Part shown: positions 43,533 to 51,834 of the stretch, piece after piece
Layout of the letters: every line of letters begins with the position of its first letter
Position numbering within the stretch: position 1 is the first letter of the stretch
DNA from: Mesonia oceanica
Lineage (GTDB): Bacteria > Bacteroidota > Bacteroidia > Flavobacteriales > Flavobacteriaceae
Reading direction: 5' to 3'
DNA: 64,000 nucleotides
Assembly (NCBI RefSeq): GCF_902499555.1
Contig: NZ_CABVMM010000016.1
Location: 1 to 64,000 of the forward strand
Translations under genes and position numbers: made by a program
Notes under the pieces: model-generated
Told to the model about the DNA's origin: nothing
Databases searched by the model: none
The model's input: the letters and a program-made list of their open reading frames with translations, nothing else

Positions 43533-44327
43533 TTGAAAAAGCTCCTTCACGGCATTATCTTCCTTCTTTTAACTGTTATTACCCAAATAGGCGGTATAAT
43601 ATATCTTATTTCAATTGTACTTATTAAGTCAACAGCACACAAAAAGCTGATAAAACGGCTAGGGGTATTTATAGCACTTTACCTCATCGCCATCTTTTTG
43701 ATTGTTCCGAATGTGGCTCCAATTTTTGGCCGTGAAAAAATCAAAGAAACCGAATTTTTAAAAGCACATTCCATATTTTATAAACTGGCCAATAGAAATT
43801 ATGTTCGGCCGGAACTAAATAAAACCCTCGCACAGATAGCCAGTGAATTTGGACAACAGCATAACGGAATAAAAATGGTTTATTTAGATGCCAATTTTCC
43901 ATTCATTGATAAATTTCCGCTTTTACCTCATTTAAGTCATAATGACGGAAAGAAAATAGATGTTTCGTTAATCTATGAAAATCCGAACGGACAATTGACC
44001 AACAAGAAACCATCGGTTAGCGGATATGGTGTTTATGAAAGTCCGAAACCTAAGGATTATAACCAAACTACAGTTTGTAAAAAAGAGGGGTATTGGCAAT
44101 ACGATTTTCCTAAGTATTTAACTTTAGGAAAGATTAATAAAGACATTCAATTTTCAGAAAACGGAACACGAAATTTAGTGGATCTCATTTTGAAACAGCA
44201 TACTATCGGAAAAATGTTTATCGAGCCACATTTAAAAACGCGACTTCATCTCGCGAATGAAAAAATAAGGTTTCACGGCTGTCAGGCAGCACGACACGAT
44301 GACCATATACATTTCCAATTGAAATAG
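43533..44327 (+). CDS. Membrane-anchored LAS-type peptidase-like protein
   Basis: 264 residues beginning at TTG 43533; no ATG is available. Two hydrophobic helices (GIIFLLLTVITQIGGIIYLI and GVFIALYLIAIFLIV) are followed by a periplasmic domain. The latter contains LSHNDGKKIDVSLIY (H-x6-D) and a C-terminal HGCQAARHDDHIHFQL (HxH). This is the metal-site pattern of LAS peptidases (MepA, DD-carboxypeptidase relatives), suggesting peptidoglycan hydrolysis. It follows repeat block 4. Confidence 0.65.
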   Translation: MKKLLHGIIFLLLTVITQIGGIIYLISIVLIKSTAHKKLIKRLGVFIALYLIAIFLIVPNVAPIFGREKIKETEFLKAHSIFYKLANRNYVRPELNKTLAQIASEFGQQHNGIKMVYLDANFPFIDKFPLLPHLSHNDGKKIDVSLIYENPNGQLTNKKPSVSGYGVYESPKPKDYNQTTVCKKEGYWQYDFPKYLTLGKINKDIQFSENGTRNLVDLILKQHTIGKMFIEPHLKTRLHLANEKIRFHGCQAARHDDHIHFQLK

Positions 44328-44364
44328 AAGTTAGACCACAACAAAGAGATTTGCTTAGTTGTTT

Positions 44365-44742
44365 TTAATCCGCATTAACAAATTCCCCTTTTTCGGTTAC
44401 GATTTGATTGCCCCATTTAGTAATTGATTCCAACACAGGAATAAAAGATTTTCCGAAATCTGTTAATCCATAAACAACTTTGATCGGTGGTTTTTTGCCA
44501 TACACTTTTCGGGAGACCAATCCGTCTTTTTCCAATTGCTTTAGTTGCAAGCTTAGTGTCATTTCGGTAACTGTACCCATTTCCCTGCGGAGTTGGCTAA
44601 ACCTTTTGTTGGCATCCATCAAGTGGTATAAAATAACCGCTTTCCATTTTCCGCCCACCAAATCCATCGTTAAACTTACCGAACACGGATAAATTTTTCC
44701 ATTTACTTTTACATAATCACCTTTACATTCTTCTTTCATCAC
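44365..44742 (-). CDS. HxlR family transcriptional regulator
   Basis: 125 residues with the HxlR winged helix (VGGKWKAVILYHLMDANKRF, then SQLRREMGTVTEMTLSLQLK and the wing KVYGKKPPIKVVYGLT). Two Cys residues (EECKGDY, IYPCSVSL) near the N-terminus could sense redox or quinones as in related regulators. Divergent from an NAD(P)H oxidoreductase gene that it likely represses. Confidence 0.9.
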   Translation of the reverse strand: MMKEECKGDYVKVNGKIYPCSVSLTMDLVGGKWKAVILYHLMDANKRFSQLRREMGTVTEMTLSLQLKQLEKDGLVSRKVYGKKPPIKVVYGLTDFGKSFIPVLESITKWGNQIVTEKGEFVNAD

Positions 44743-44754
44743 TAGTTATTTTCC

Positions 44755-44774
44755 ACCTATCCAAATCGATAGGT
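44755..44774. promoter_or_regulatory. HxlR operator
   Basis: ACCTATC-CAAATC-GATAGGT is an inverted repeat with 7-bp arms, 13 bases from the HxlR gene start and 58 before the divergent oxidoreductase gene. Typical of the shared operator of HxlR/flavoprotein pairs. Confidence 0.65.
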
Positions 44775-44832
44775 ATTGTAAATGTAGTACACTAAAAGTA
44801 GTTTAGCAACTCAATTAATTATAGTATACATT

Positions 44833-45378
44833 ATGGCATTAATCATTTTAGGACATCCCAATTATAAAAACTCCTTCGCCAACAAAACGGTGATCGAAGA
44901 ACTCAAGAAAAGCGATTTGGATTTAGAGATAAGAGATCTTCAGAAACTATATCCAGATTACAACATACACATACAAGCAGAACAAGAAGCATTATTGAGA
45001 CATCAAACCATTGTATTTCAATATCCATTTTACTGGTACAATATGCCCGCCATTTTAAAACATTGGTTTGATGAGGTTTTTGCATATCAATTTGCGTATG
45101 GTTCCGAAGGCGACAAACTCAAAGGCAAGAATTTCGTACCCAGTTTTACTGTCGGCTCCTCAGAAAGCAGTTATTCCGTTTTAGGAAGTCAGCACTTTCG
45201 GGTGTACGAATTTTGTAAAAACCTAGAGCAAACAGCCTTGTTTGCCCATATGAATTACGTAGATCCTATTTACTTCCACGGAACCTCCCTGGCCGCCGGT
45301 TATACCGAAACCGATATCAAAAACAACGCAAAACAACACGCTACAAAATTAATAAAGCACCTAGCCGAATTGGGATAG
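44833..45378 (+). CDS. NAD(P)H-dependent flavodoxin-fold oxidoreductase
   Basis: 181 residues of the MdaB/KefF-type quinone reductase family. LIILGHPNYKNSFANKTVIE is the FMN phosphate-binding region, and FQYPFYWYNMPAILKHWFDEVF the conserved second motif. Probably reduces quinones or electrophiles. Divergently paired with the HxlR regulator, a common inducible detoxification unit. Confidence 0.9.
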   Translation: MALIILGHPNYKNSFANKTVIEELKKSDLDLEIRDLQKLYPDYNIHIQAEQEALLRHQTIVFQYPFYWYNMPAILKHWFDEVFAYQFAYGSEGDKLKGKNFVPSFTVGSSESSYSVLGSQHFRVYEFCKNLEQTALFAHMNYVDPIYFHGTSLAAGYTETDIKNNAKQHATKLIKHLAELG

Positions 45379-45499
45379 AATCAAACACGAAAAATTTTCG
45401 TACAAAACCTTACTGACGAGAAGTGATTAGCGGTATTTGTCATTAGAAATATCATATCCTAAAACTATACCTACCTAACTTTCCGGCCTACTTTTTTAT

Positions 45500-45558
45500 C
45501 ATTTTGGGGCATTTAGTGAATTTTCATAGAAAATTTATATCGAAATGTTACCAAAATG
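45500..45558. repeat. Solo 59-bp palindromic element
   Basis: CATTTTGGGGCATT at one end and CCAAAATG at the other, with an inner hairpin (AATTTTC..GAAAATT). Preceded by a short GGCCTACTTTTT piece of the CAATTCCGC unit. Other solo or embedded copies: 28527, 31021, 31478, 37750, 42923, 43349, 52853, 53642. Confidence 0.85.
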
Positions 45559-45669
45559 AAATTCTTTTGCACTCAAAAGCTTTACCGATAAACGTGTGAT
45601 TATTAAAAAATAAGCACGTGTTTTGAAATTAGTTGTATATTTATAGTTATTCAGTTTAAAATAAAGGAG

Positions 45670-45924
45670 ATGAATACAAAGCTGACGTTAACAATCGAGC
45701 AGGAAGTCATTAAAAAGGCAAAAGAATATGCGAAAGATAAAAATCGCAGCTTATCAGATATTATCGAAAATTATTTGAAAATGCTGACTAAAGAAGAACA
45801 CAAAGAAATAGCCAAAAAGAATAATCCGGTTGTAAAGTCATTAAAAGGATCTTTTAAAATCCCTAAAAAAGAAATGGATTATAAAAAAGAATTAAGACAG
45901 CGCTTAGACGAAAAATATTCTTAA
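45670..45924 (+). CDS. DUF6364 family antitoxin
   Basis: 84 residues with a ribbon-helix-helix N-terminus (KLTLTIEQEVIKKAKEYAKD, then NRSLSDIIENYL) and a charged tail (SLKGSFKIPKKEMDYKKELR) that matches DUF6364 antitoxins. The stop overlaps the PIN toxin start by one base (TAATGG). A GGAG sequence lies 5 bases before its ATG. Confidence 0.88.
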   Translation: MNTKLTLTIEQEVIKKAKEYAKDKNRSLSDIIENYLKMLTKEEHKEIAKKNNPVVKSLKGSFKIPKKEMDYKKELRQRLDEKYS

Positions 45925-46346
45925 TGGATAAAGTTCTTATTGATACCGACGTCATCCTGGATTTCTTTTTTGATCGTGAACCCTTTGCGGCATTTGCCAC
46001 AGAAGTTTTTAATTTATGTGAAGAGAACAAGATAAATGGATTTACTACGCCAGTTATCATTTGCAATGTGTATTATTTATTAAGGAAATCGGCCAAACAC
46101 GAAATCATAATTGAAAAAATAAAGCAGCTCTTAACGATAATAGATATCATAAAAATAGATAAAGAAGCCGTTTTTGGAGCTTTAAATTCTAATTTTAAAG
46201 ATTTTGAGGATGCATTACAAAATTTCTCAGCTATAGAGAATGATGAAATAAAAATAATACTAACTCGAAATATCAAAGATTTTAAGAAAAGTGAACTTGC
46301 CGTTTTAACTCCGGAAACCTATTTAAAAGGAAACCCCAGTGAATAA
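45924..46346 (+). CDS. PIN-domain toxin (VapC-like)
   Basis: 140 residues. PIN acidic residues appear in VLIDTDVILDFFFDREPF (Asp near 8), and in the central helix and DFEDALQNFSAIENDEIKII (Asp/Glu/Asp). The conserved ILTRNIKDFKKS follows. PIN toxins are RNases acting on tRNA or rRNA. Full catalytic set appears present. Confidence 0.9.
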   Translation: MDKVLIDTDVILDFFFDREPFAAFATEVFNLCEENKINGFTTPVIICNVYYLLRKSAKHEIIIEKIKQLLTIIDIIKIDKEAVFGALNSNFKDFEDALQNFSAIENDEIKIILTRNIKDFKKSELAVLTPETYLKGNPSE

Positions 46347-46389
46347 GCATCTTATTAAACCAAAAAGCTAGTTCTACCTTAAACACCAA

Positions 46390-46864
46390 ATGAAACTATT
46401 TCCTATCAATAAATATGAGCTTAAACTAAAAAGAGAAAGTTCGAAGGCCTTATCAGAGCTAGAAAATAAAACCCTATCAAAAGAACAGTTTGTTACCCAA
46501 TGGAATAATCAGGCGTTCATTGGAAAAGTTGGAAAAGATGAATTTGAGTTGATACCTTCAAAAAAGCTAATCGGACAAATATGTGTTCTAAAAGGTAAAT
46601 TTGAAAATGAAAAAGGAAAAAGGAAGCTTAGAAATAAGGACAGGAAAAATCTTTAGAATCATTTTTTTAGCCGTTACGTTGTTTTCGTTTTCCGGAATAA
46701 TTACTGTAATAATTCAAACGAAATGGTCAGTTATTGTTCCACTTGTTTTGATAATTATAATTGCAAGATTCGTTTTTCTGGAATTGGGTTTTAGACTTGT
46801 TTCTAAAAACGCACTAAATAAATTAACAGCAATTATCGGGATTAAAAAGTTGCATAAAAAATAG
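46390..46864 (+). pseudogene. Small membrane-protein gene broken by a 7-bp duplication
   Basis: ATG 46390 reads MKLFPINKYELKLKRESSKA to LKGKFENEKG and then loses frame. The rest, GSLEIRTGKIFRIIFLAVTL with a second hydrophobic helix (WSVIVPLVLIIIIARFVFLE), is in the next frame and ends at 46864. Between them GAAAAAG is present twice in tandem (46609-46615 and 46616-46622). Removing one copy restores a single about 156-residue protein with two membrane helices. Family unrecognised. Confidence 0.7.
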
Positions 46865-46984
46865 TGAGGCTATCACAGCCTTTTTAAGACATTACCCCTA
46901 ACTTTCCCTTAAAAAATAAAATGAGTCAGATAGATTGATTTTGAGAAGTATAATGAAGCAAAATTGTATTGATAATTTAATTTT

Positions 46985-47045
46985 AGTTACTATTCTCGAT
47001 ACAAAAATTTTAACCGATTTTTACTCCAATTGAAGGTCTTGAAGT
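46985..47045 (-). repeat. Inverted fragment of the long repeat unit
   Basis: CTCGATACAAAAATTTTAAC and the following bases through TTGAAGGTCTTGAAGT are a diverged reverse complement of the unit at about 28385-28445 and 31340-31400. It is the only clearly inverted copy seen. Confidence 0.55.
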
Positions 47046-47105
47046 AAAACAGTAAAGTGTATCAGAGGTTACTATAATAAAAAAACAAACTTTAAAACTT
47101 AGAAA

Positions 47106-47888
47106 ATGGGCCTATTCAACCTTTTTAAAAAGAACAAAACACAATCGACTTTTCCAGAAAATGAACTGGAAAAAAGTTTAATAAAAGCCTCTTCAGACGT
47201 TTCGGCCCGAAGTGAATTCTACACCAAATTACTATGGAATGAACTCATTGTATTGACCAGCGGACACAACCCATCACAGGAAGGAAGAAGAACCTTAGAG
47301 GAAGATACTGAAGTTCAATTTGTCACCTTTAAAAACGGACAAATTCCCGTATTTACCACAACCAATAGAATTTTTGATAAAGGCATTATCAAAGAGCAAG
47401 TACCATTTATGGCAATGAAAGGCCAGGACCTATTTCAATTGACCAAAGGGGCCACACTTGTATTAAATCCGTATTCAGATTACGGCAAAGAATTGATGCC
47501 GCAAGAAATTGAAAACCTTTTAAACGGTTCTATTTTTCAGCAAACCCATCAAACCGAAATCACCAAAGACACCCAGGTGTTAATCGGCCAACCCGCAACC
47601 TATCCCAGCCAATTGGTCAAAGCCCTGGCTCAACTCTTTAAAGAAGAACCAAGCGTAAAATCTGCCTATCTGGCAAGCATCAAAACGGACCATACAGAAC
47701 ATCAGCCCCATTTAATTATTGGGATTGATGTAGAAGGAAGTATGTCGTCTATTTCTGGGAAAGCCGGTGCGCTCGCAGAACAAATGATAGGAAAAAATGA
47801 AATCATCGATTTTATAAAAATAGAAGAAAACAATAGCATATCTGCCTATTTTCTCGATCAAACCCAAGCCTTTTACCAACGGAAATAA
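47106..47888 (+). CDS. sseB: SseB-like protein (enhanced serine sensitivity family)
   Basis: 260 residues. N-terminal SseB domain (NELEKSLIKASSDVSARSEF, EDTEVQFVTFKNGQIPVFTT) and C-terminal SseB domain (LVKALAQLFKEEPSVKSAYL to LIIGIDVEGSMSS). E. coli SseB overexpression alters serine sensitivity; the actual role is unknown, and in other bacteria SseB-like proteins are linked to secretion loci. Nothing of that sort is nearby. Confidence 0.8.
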   Translation: MGLFNLFKKNKTQSTFPENELEKSLIKASSDVSARSEFYTKLLWNELIVLTSGHNPSQEGRRTLEEDTEVQFVTFKNGQIPVFTTTNRIFDKGIIKEQVPFMAMKGQDLFQLTKGATLVLNPYSDYGKELMPQEIENLLNGSIFQQTHQTEITKDTQVLIGQPATYPSQLVKALAQLFKEEPSVKSAYLASIKTDHTEHQPHLIIGIDVEGSMSSISGKAGALAEQMIGKNEIIDFIKIEENNSISAYFLDQTQAFYQRK

Positions 47889-47968
47889 AAAGAGTAGGGA
47901 ATAGGTGTGTCATTATTTTAAAATCTAATTTAAACTAATTACCTCTTAAAAGTTTTCTATTTTACGGA

Positions 47969-48006
47969 AAACCGTAAGGCACAAGTGTAGTTGTTAACTA
48001 GTTTTA
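47969..48006 (+). promoter_or_regulatory. Portable promoter module E
   Basis: AAACCGTAA (47969-47977), 21 bases, TAGTTTTA (47999-48006). The start codon at 48065 follows 58 bases later. Confidence 0.65.
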
Positions 48007-48064
48007 TTTTAAATAAAATTAGATTGAGTTTCCAGCTTGATAGGTAACATAAAAAAAGGGAAAT

Positions 48065-49054
48065 ATGACGACATTAAAAGGCGCAATGCGCTCGTACGGT
48101 GCAGCTGTAAGAAGAATTGAAAGAGAACAACAACGGCAAGCACGAGAAGCCGCTAAAAGATTTAAAGAGCAACAAAAACTAAAGGAAATTGAGAATGCGC
48201 AGCAAGCTGTTTCTGACTGGCAAAATTATGTCGAAACCATTCAATCTGTTCATAAAAATTGTACCGAACCCATAGATTGGGGACAAATTGAAGAAACAAA
48301 AAAACCAATAAAACCAGCTCTTAAGACTAAAAATGAAAGTATTGCAAAAAATAAATTAAACAGCTTTAAACCATCGTTTTTCGATAAAATTTTTGGCACT
48401 TCTCAAAATAAAATTAACCTGCTTTCCCAACAAGTAGAACAAGCTAAACTAAAAGACAAAGAGGAATTTGATAGTGCTTATAAAAATTATTTAGAGGAGT
48501 TAAGTAGCTGGGAAGAATTGCAAGAGATTAGTGCAGGAATTAAAAGAAAAGACCCCACATCCTATAAAAAAGCACTTCAGTATTTTGACCCCTTTTCAGA
48601 TATTGGAGAATTAGGAACAAAAATCAGTTTCAATTTTGAAGAAAATCACATAGATATTGATTTACACATTAATAGTTTAGATAGCATACCAGATTACGAA
48701 TTGAGGCAAACTTCTACTGGAAAACTATCAAAAAAGAATATGCCCAAAACAAGGTTTAATGAATTATATCAAGACCATATTTGCAGTGCTTCTATGCGAA
48801 TTGCAAGAGAAGTATTCGCTTATTTGCCAATAGACTATGCTAGAATTAATGCGATGGCAAATATCGTAAATACAGCAACCGGTCATTTAGAAGAGCAGCC
48901 CATTTTGTCAGTAATATTTCCGCCTCAAACCATTGAAAGTTTGAATTTAGAAACAATTGATCCTTCAGACAGTATGCGAAATTTTGTTCATAATATGAAC
49001 TTTAGTAAAACAAAAGGATTCTCGGTAATTGAAAAAGTCGAACTGGAAAAATGA
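48065..49054 (+). CDS. Hypothetical protein with N-terminal coiled coil
   Basis: 329 residues. Residues 10-60 are a charged coiled coil (REQQRQAREAAKRFKEQQKL). Residues 110-180 are also helical. The C-terminal half is mixed alpha/beta, with KALQYFDPFSDIGELGTKIS, RQTSTGKLSKKNMPKTRFNE and a final SMRNFVHNMNFSKTKGFSVI. I do not recognise the family. Lone gene with its own portable promoter, just before the HAD-PRTase-DprA-like operon, which has another. It could be a stand-alone defence or regulatory gene. Confidence 0.6.
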   Translation: MTTLKGAMRSYGAAVRRIEREQQRQAREAAKRFKEQQKLKEIENAQQAVSDWQNYVETIQSVHKNCTEPIDWGQIEETKKPIKPALKTKNESIAKNKLNSFKPSFFDKIFGTSQNKINLLSQQVEQAKLKDKEEFDSAYKNYLEELSSWEELQEISAGIKRKDPTSYKKALQYFDPFSDIGELGTKISFNFEENHIDIDLHINSLDSIPDYELRQTSTGKLSKKNMPKTRFNELYQDHICSASMRIAREVFAYLPIDYARINAMANIVNTATGHLEEQPILSVIFPPQTIESLNLETIDPSDSMRNFVHNMNFSKTKGFSVIEKVELEK

Positions 49055-49131
49055 TATGTGTGAATATTGATAAGTTTTCTCAAAACCTCTTATTTAAATA
49101 ATTATTAATAGAAATTTTTTCATTTTACGCT

Positions 49132-49169
49132 AAACCGTAATTAGCGTTGAGTTTTCTTGGTTAGTTTTG
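49132..49169 (+). promoter_or_regulatory. Portable promoter module F
   Basis: AAACCGTAA (49132-49140), 21 bases, TAGTTTTG (49162-49169), the best -7 box among the six copies. It drives the three-gene operon starting at 49236. Confidence 0.7.
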
Positions 49170-49235
49170 TAGATGAATAATAAACTGCTTTTATAGGTTC
49201 TTTAGTGTGAAATAAAAAAATGTAACTATACAGAA

Positions 49236-49796
49236 ATGGAGATAACAAAAGATAAAACCTTATTTTTTGATATGGACGGAACATTGATTGATACGGATTT
49301 TTCAAATTTTTTATCATATGAAAAAGCGATACAATCTGTAATTAAGACAAATGAAAAACTTACTTATAGTCCCAAGAGAAGGTTAAATCGTTTAAACTTA
49401 AGATCCAAATTCCCAAATATTTCCGATTGTGATTATCGAAAAATTGTTATCCTCAAAGAAGAATTTTATAAAGAAAATTTGCATCATACAAAACTAAATA
49501 AGGAAGTTGAGGAAATATTATTACAATATTATAAAACCAACAAATGTGTTCTAGTGACTAATTGTAGGAAAGAAAGGGCAATGCTGACATTGAATTATCA
49601 TAATCTAACTAAAAAGTTTTGTAACTTATTTTTTGGTAATTATTCGGATAATAATAAGAGAATCAACAAATACGAAAACGCTATATCAATTATGGGACTA
49701 TCGCCTCATAATATTATTGTTTTTGAAAATGAAAGTCAAGAAATTGAATATGCTAATAAAGCGGGAATAGTTATGAGTAATATTTTAAGTATTTAG
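49236..49796 (+). CDS. HAD-like phosphatase of a three-gene nucleotide-type operon
   Basis: 186 residues. Motif I FFDMDGTLIDT (Asp12, Asp14), motif II VLVTNC (about residue 108), a Lys in the KYENAISIMG region, and motif IV IIVFENESQEIEYANKAGI, where the usual DD/GD is ENE. A helical cap lies between motifs I and II. Probably a small phosphatase or nucleotidase. It is followed by a phosphoribosyltransferase-like gene after 3 bases, so they act together. Confidence 0.8.
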   Translation: MEITKDKTLFFDMDGTLIDTDFSNFLSYEKAIQSVIKTNEKLTYSPKRRLNRLNLRSKFPNISDCDYRKIVILKEEFYKENLHHTKLNKEVEEILLQYYKTNKCVLVTNCRKERAMLTLNYHNLTKKFCNLFFGNYSDNNKRINKYENAISIMGLSPHNIIVFENESQEIEYANKAGIVMSNILSI

Positions 49797-49799
49797 ATT

Positions 49800-50432
49800 A
49801 TGATACAGTTTACGATTAAACAAAACGATTTTCTTTCTAAAGAAATTGAGGCCTTTTCTCATACAGATTATATAGGCTACGACAGACGTGATGAAATTGA
49901 AAATTATCCGATGTATTTGTTAACTTTAAAGAATGATGTAAATCGTAATTGGAGGGAGTCCTTGCTTAAAGATGCTCAAAAGTCATTACTTGCAGCTCTT
50001 TCTAGTGATCTTCCAGAAATTATAGATAAGATTGAACCAGAAAATTTAACCGTTTGTGTAGTTCCTCGTGCCAAGAAAGAAAATTCATATAGAAAAGATC
50101 AATTACTTTTCAAAGAAACCATCAGAATCGCAGTTAATAAATTAGGAGATGATTTTATAGATGGAACACAATTTATATCAAGACACACAAACACAAAAAC
50201 CACGCACTTAAGACGGCCTATTGATGATTATGATAACGATGGTTCAGAACCATATCCAGGTATTAGTGGAAATACCTGTAATTTTTCAGAAAATCTAAGA
50301 GGTCGTGATATCCTTTTGATAGATGATATCTATACGGAAAATATAAATATCGATGAAGATATGATACAAGCTCTCTTGGATTGTGAAGCAAATTCAGTTA
50401 CCTTTTACGCTGTTGGAAAAACTATTCATTAA
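49800..50432 (+). CDS. Phosphoribosyltransferase-like protein
   Basis: 210 residues. DILLIDDIYTENINIDEDMI (about 170-189) is the type I PRTase PRPP loop with the two Asp residues, though the usual TG is replaced by EN. VCVVPRAKKENSYRK and HLRRPIDDYDNDGSEPYPG form the flanking active-site and hood regions. ComF-like PRTases have similar layouts. Substrate unknown. Middle gene of the HAD-PRTase-DprA-like operon; 31 bases separate it from the third gene. Confidence 0.75.
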   Translation: MIQFTIKQNDFLSKEIEAFSHTDYIGYDRRDEIENYPMYLLTLKNDVNRNWRESLLKDAQKSLLAALSSDLPEIIDKIEPENLTVCVVPRAKKENSYRKDQLLFKETIRIAVNKLGDDFIDGTQFISRHTNTKTTHLRRPIDDYDNDGSEPYPGISGNTCNFSENLRGRDILLIDDIYTENINIDEDMIQALLDCEANSVTFYAVGKTIH

Positions 50433-50463
50433 TAGCTAGTATTTATTATTTGATAATCACAAA

Positions 50464-51462
50464 ATGAAGTATACGGATAACGCAATAAATATAATAACTG
50501 CCAAATCTTATAAAGGAATAGGTAATGCTTGGTTGGTTAAAAATTTGAAAGGAAATGAAGATGTGAGTACAATCGTTTCTCTTCTAAATAATAAAATTAG
50601 TGAGAAAACCAGTATTGCAGAATTTAAGCATTTGAAAGAAATGTTTGAGAAAAAACTTAGTGATAAATTTCAGGATTTCTGTGATGGTATTGTAGCTATG
50701 GGTGATAATGATTTTCCTCAATATCGTGGAAATGTAAAAGATAGTGAAAAACCTGTTTTCCTTTATTATAAAGGAGATATTAATCTTTTACGTATTGAGA
50801 ATAAAAATATATCTGTAATAGGGCTTTTAAGTCCTGATGAAGATATAGAAGAAAGGGAAAGAAATGTTGTTTCGGAATTTGTAAAAAATGGAGCTACAAT
50901 AGTTAGTGGATTAGCATTAGGCTGTGATAGTATTTCTCACAAAGAAGCTTTAGATAGAAACGGCAAAACAGTGGCTATTTTACCGAGCCCACTTTATAAT
51001 ATTATGCCTGCTACAAATAAAGGTCTTGCTTTCCAAATTGTTGAAGAAGGTGGATTGCTTATAACTGAATATGGTAATGATTTTAAAAATGGATTGGAAT
51101 TAAGTAGTCGTTATAAAGAACGTGATCGGTTACAAGCTTTATTTTGTGAAACAATAGTATTGTCTGCAAGTTATGCTCAAAATAGTGCAGAAAGATGGAA
51201 ATTATTTGGTGAAAAATTAGATAGTGGGGCTCGTTTAGCAATGGAATATGCCAAAAAATATAATATTCCAAGGGCAGTTATGTATGATAAAAATCTTGAT
51301 GATTGTAATCCAATGTTTGATTTAAATCGAGACTTGATTAAGGAACAAAAAGAAATTACAGTAATTGATCAAATTAATATTTCGGAAATTGTAAATAAGA
51401 TTATGGATAACAGTAGTAAAATTAAAAAGTTAAATACCGTTCAAGGAAATTTATTTCATTAA
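50464..51462 (+). CDS. DprA/SLOG-like Rossmann-fold protein
   Basis: 332 residues. An N-terminal helical part is followed by a DprA-type domain. It shows ISVIGLLSPDEDIEERERNV (about 116-135), GATIVSGLALGCDSISHKEA (matching DprA's SGLARGID), VAILPSPLYNIMP (DprA's VLxxGxDxxYP) and EGGLLITEYG. RYKERDRLQALFCETIVLSA replaces the RNRIIAGLS helix. It lacks the C-terminal winged helix of competence DprA. Such SLOG-type domains bind nucleotides and occur in conflict systems. Together with the HAD and PRTase genes it suggests a nucleotide-based defence module. Confidence 0.75.
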   Translation: MKYTDNAINIITAKSYKGIGNAWLVKNLKGNEDVSTIVSLLNNKISEKTSIAEFKHLKEMFEKKLSDKFQDFCDGIVAMGDNDFPQYRGNVKDSEKPVFLYYKGDINLLRIENKNISVIGLLSPDEDIEERERNVVSEFVKNGATIVSGLALGCDSISHKEALDRNGKTVAILPSPLYNIMPATNKGLAFQIVEEGGLLITEYGNDFKNGLELSSRYKERDRLQALFCETIVLSASYAQNSAERWKLFGEKLDSGARLAMEYAKKYNIPRAVMYDKNLDDCNPMFDLNRDLIKEQKEITVIDQINISEIVNKIMDNSSKIKKLNTVQGNLFH

Positions 51463-51523
51463 AATAATTTAAGAGAATGAAAAATTATTTATAAAAATGA
51501 GAATTCTTTCAAAATCTCTAAAA

Positions 51524-51739
51524 CTAAAAATCCACCAACTTTTTTAAAGGAACTTCTAAGGCTTTAGCAACTTCTAAAAGCGAGTAGAGGGTTGGATTTA
51601 CTTTTCCATTTTCCAGTTTTTCAATTGCCTGTCGGTCTTTTGCACAGGCACGGGCCAAATCTGATTGGCTCCATCCCTTTTGACTTCTTAATTCAACAAT
51701 ACGTTGACCAATTTTATTTTTAAGCTGCTCTTTATCCAC
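51524..51739 (-). CDS. XRE regulator divergent from SymE-like toxin
   Basis: 71 residues, a single XRE domain (RIVELRSQKGWSQSDLARAC, then AKDRQAIEKLENGKVNPTLY). Divergent from an intact SymE-like gene, as at 36763-37252. Three operator copies lie between them. Probable repressor/antitoxin. Confidence 0.9.
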   Translation of the reverse strand: MDKEQLKNKIGQRIVELRSQKGWSQSDLARACAKDRQAIEKLENGKVNPTLYSLLEVAKALEVPLKKLVDF

Positions 51740-51746
51740 AACACAA

Positions 51747-51834
51747 ATGTCAATTAATTATACGACAATTTTGTCATACAAGAATTTGACAAATCAATTA
51801 AAATTAATAGTTTTGTCATATATAAAGATGACAA
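51747..51834. promoter_or_regulatory. Three XRE operators between the XRE and SymE-like genes
   Basis: Sites of the form TTGTC-N12-GACAA: 51771-51792 and 51813-51834 (the latter TTGTCAT-N8-ATGACAA) are good, and 51747-51768 is a weaker third copy (ATGTC-N12-GACAA). Centres are 24 and 42 bp apart. Unlike the TGTTCG/CGAACA operator at 37 kb, so the two XRE paralogs have distinct specificities. Confidence 0.7.

Noticed and set aside
50464-51462. Calling this gene housekeeping dprA for competence
   Set aside because: The Rossmann part fits, but the C-terminal winged helix is absent, the RNRI helix is replaced, and it sits in an operon with HAD and PRTase genes.
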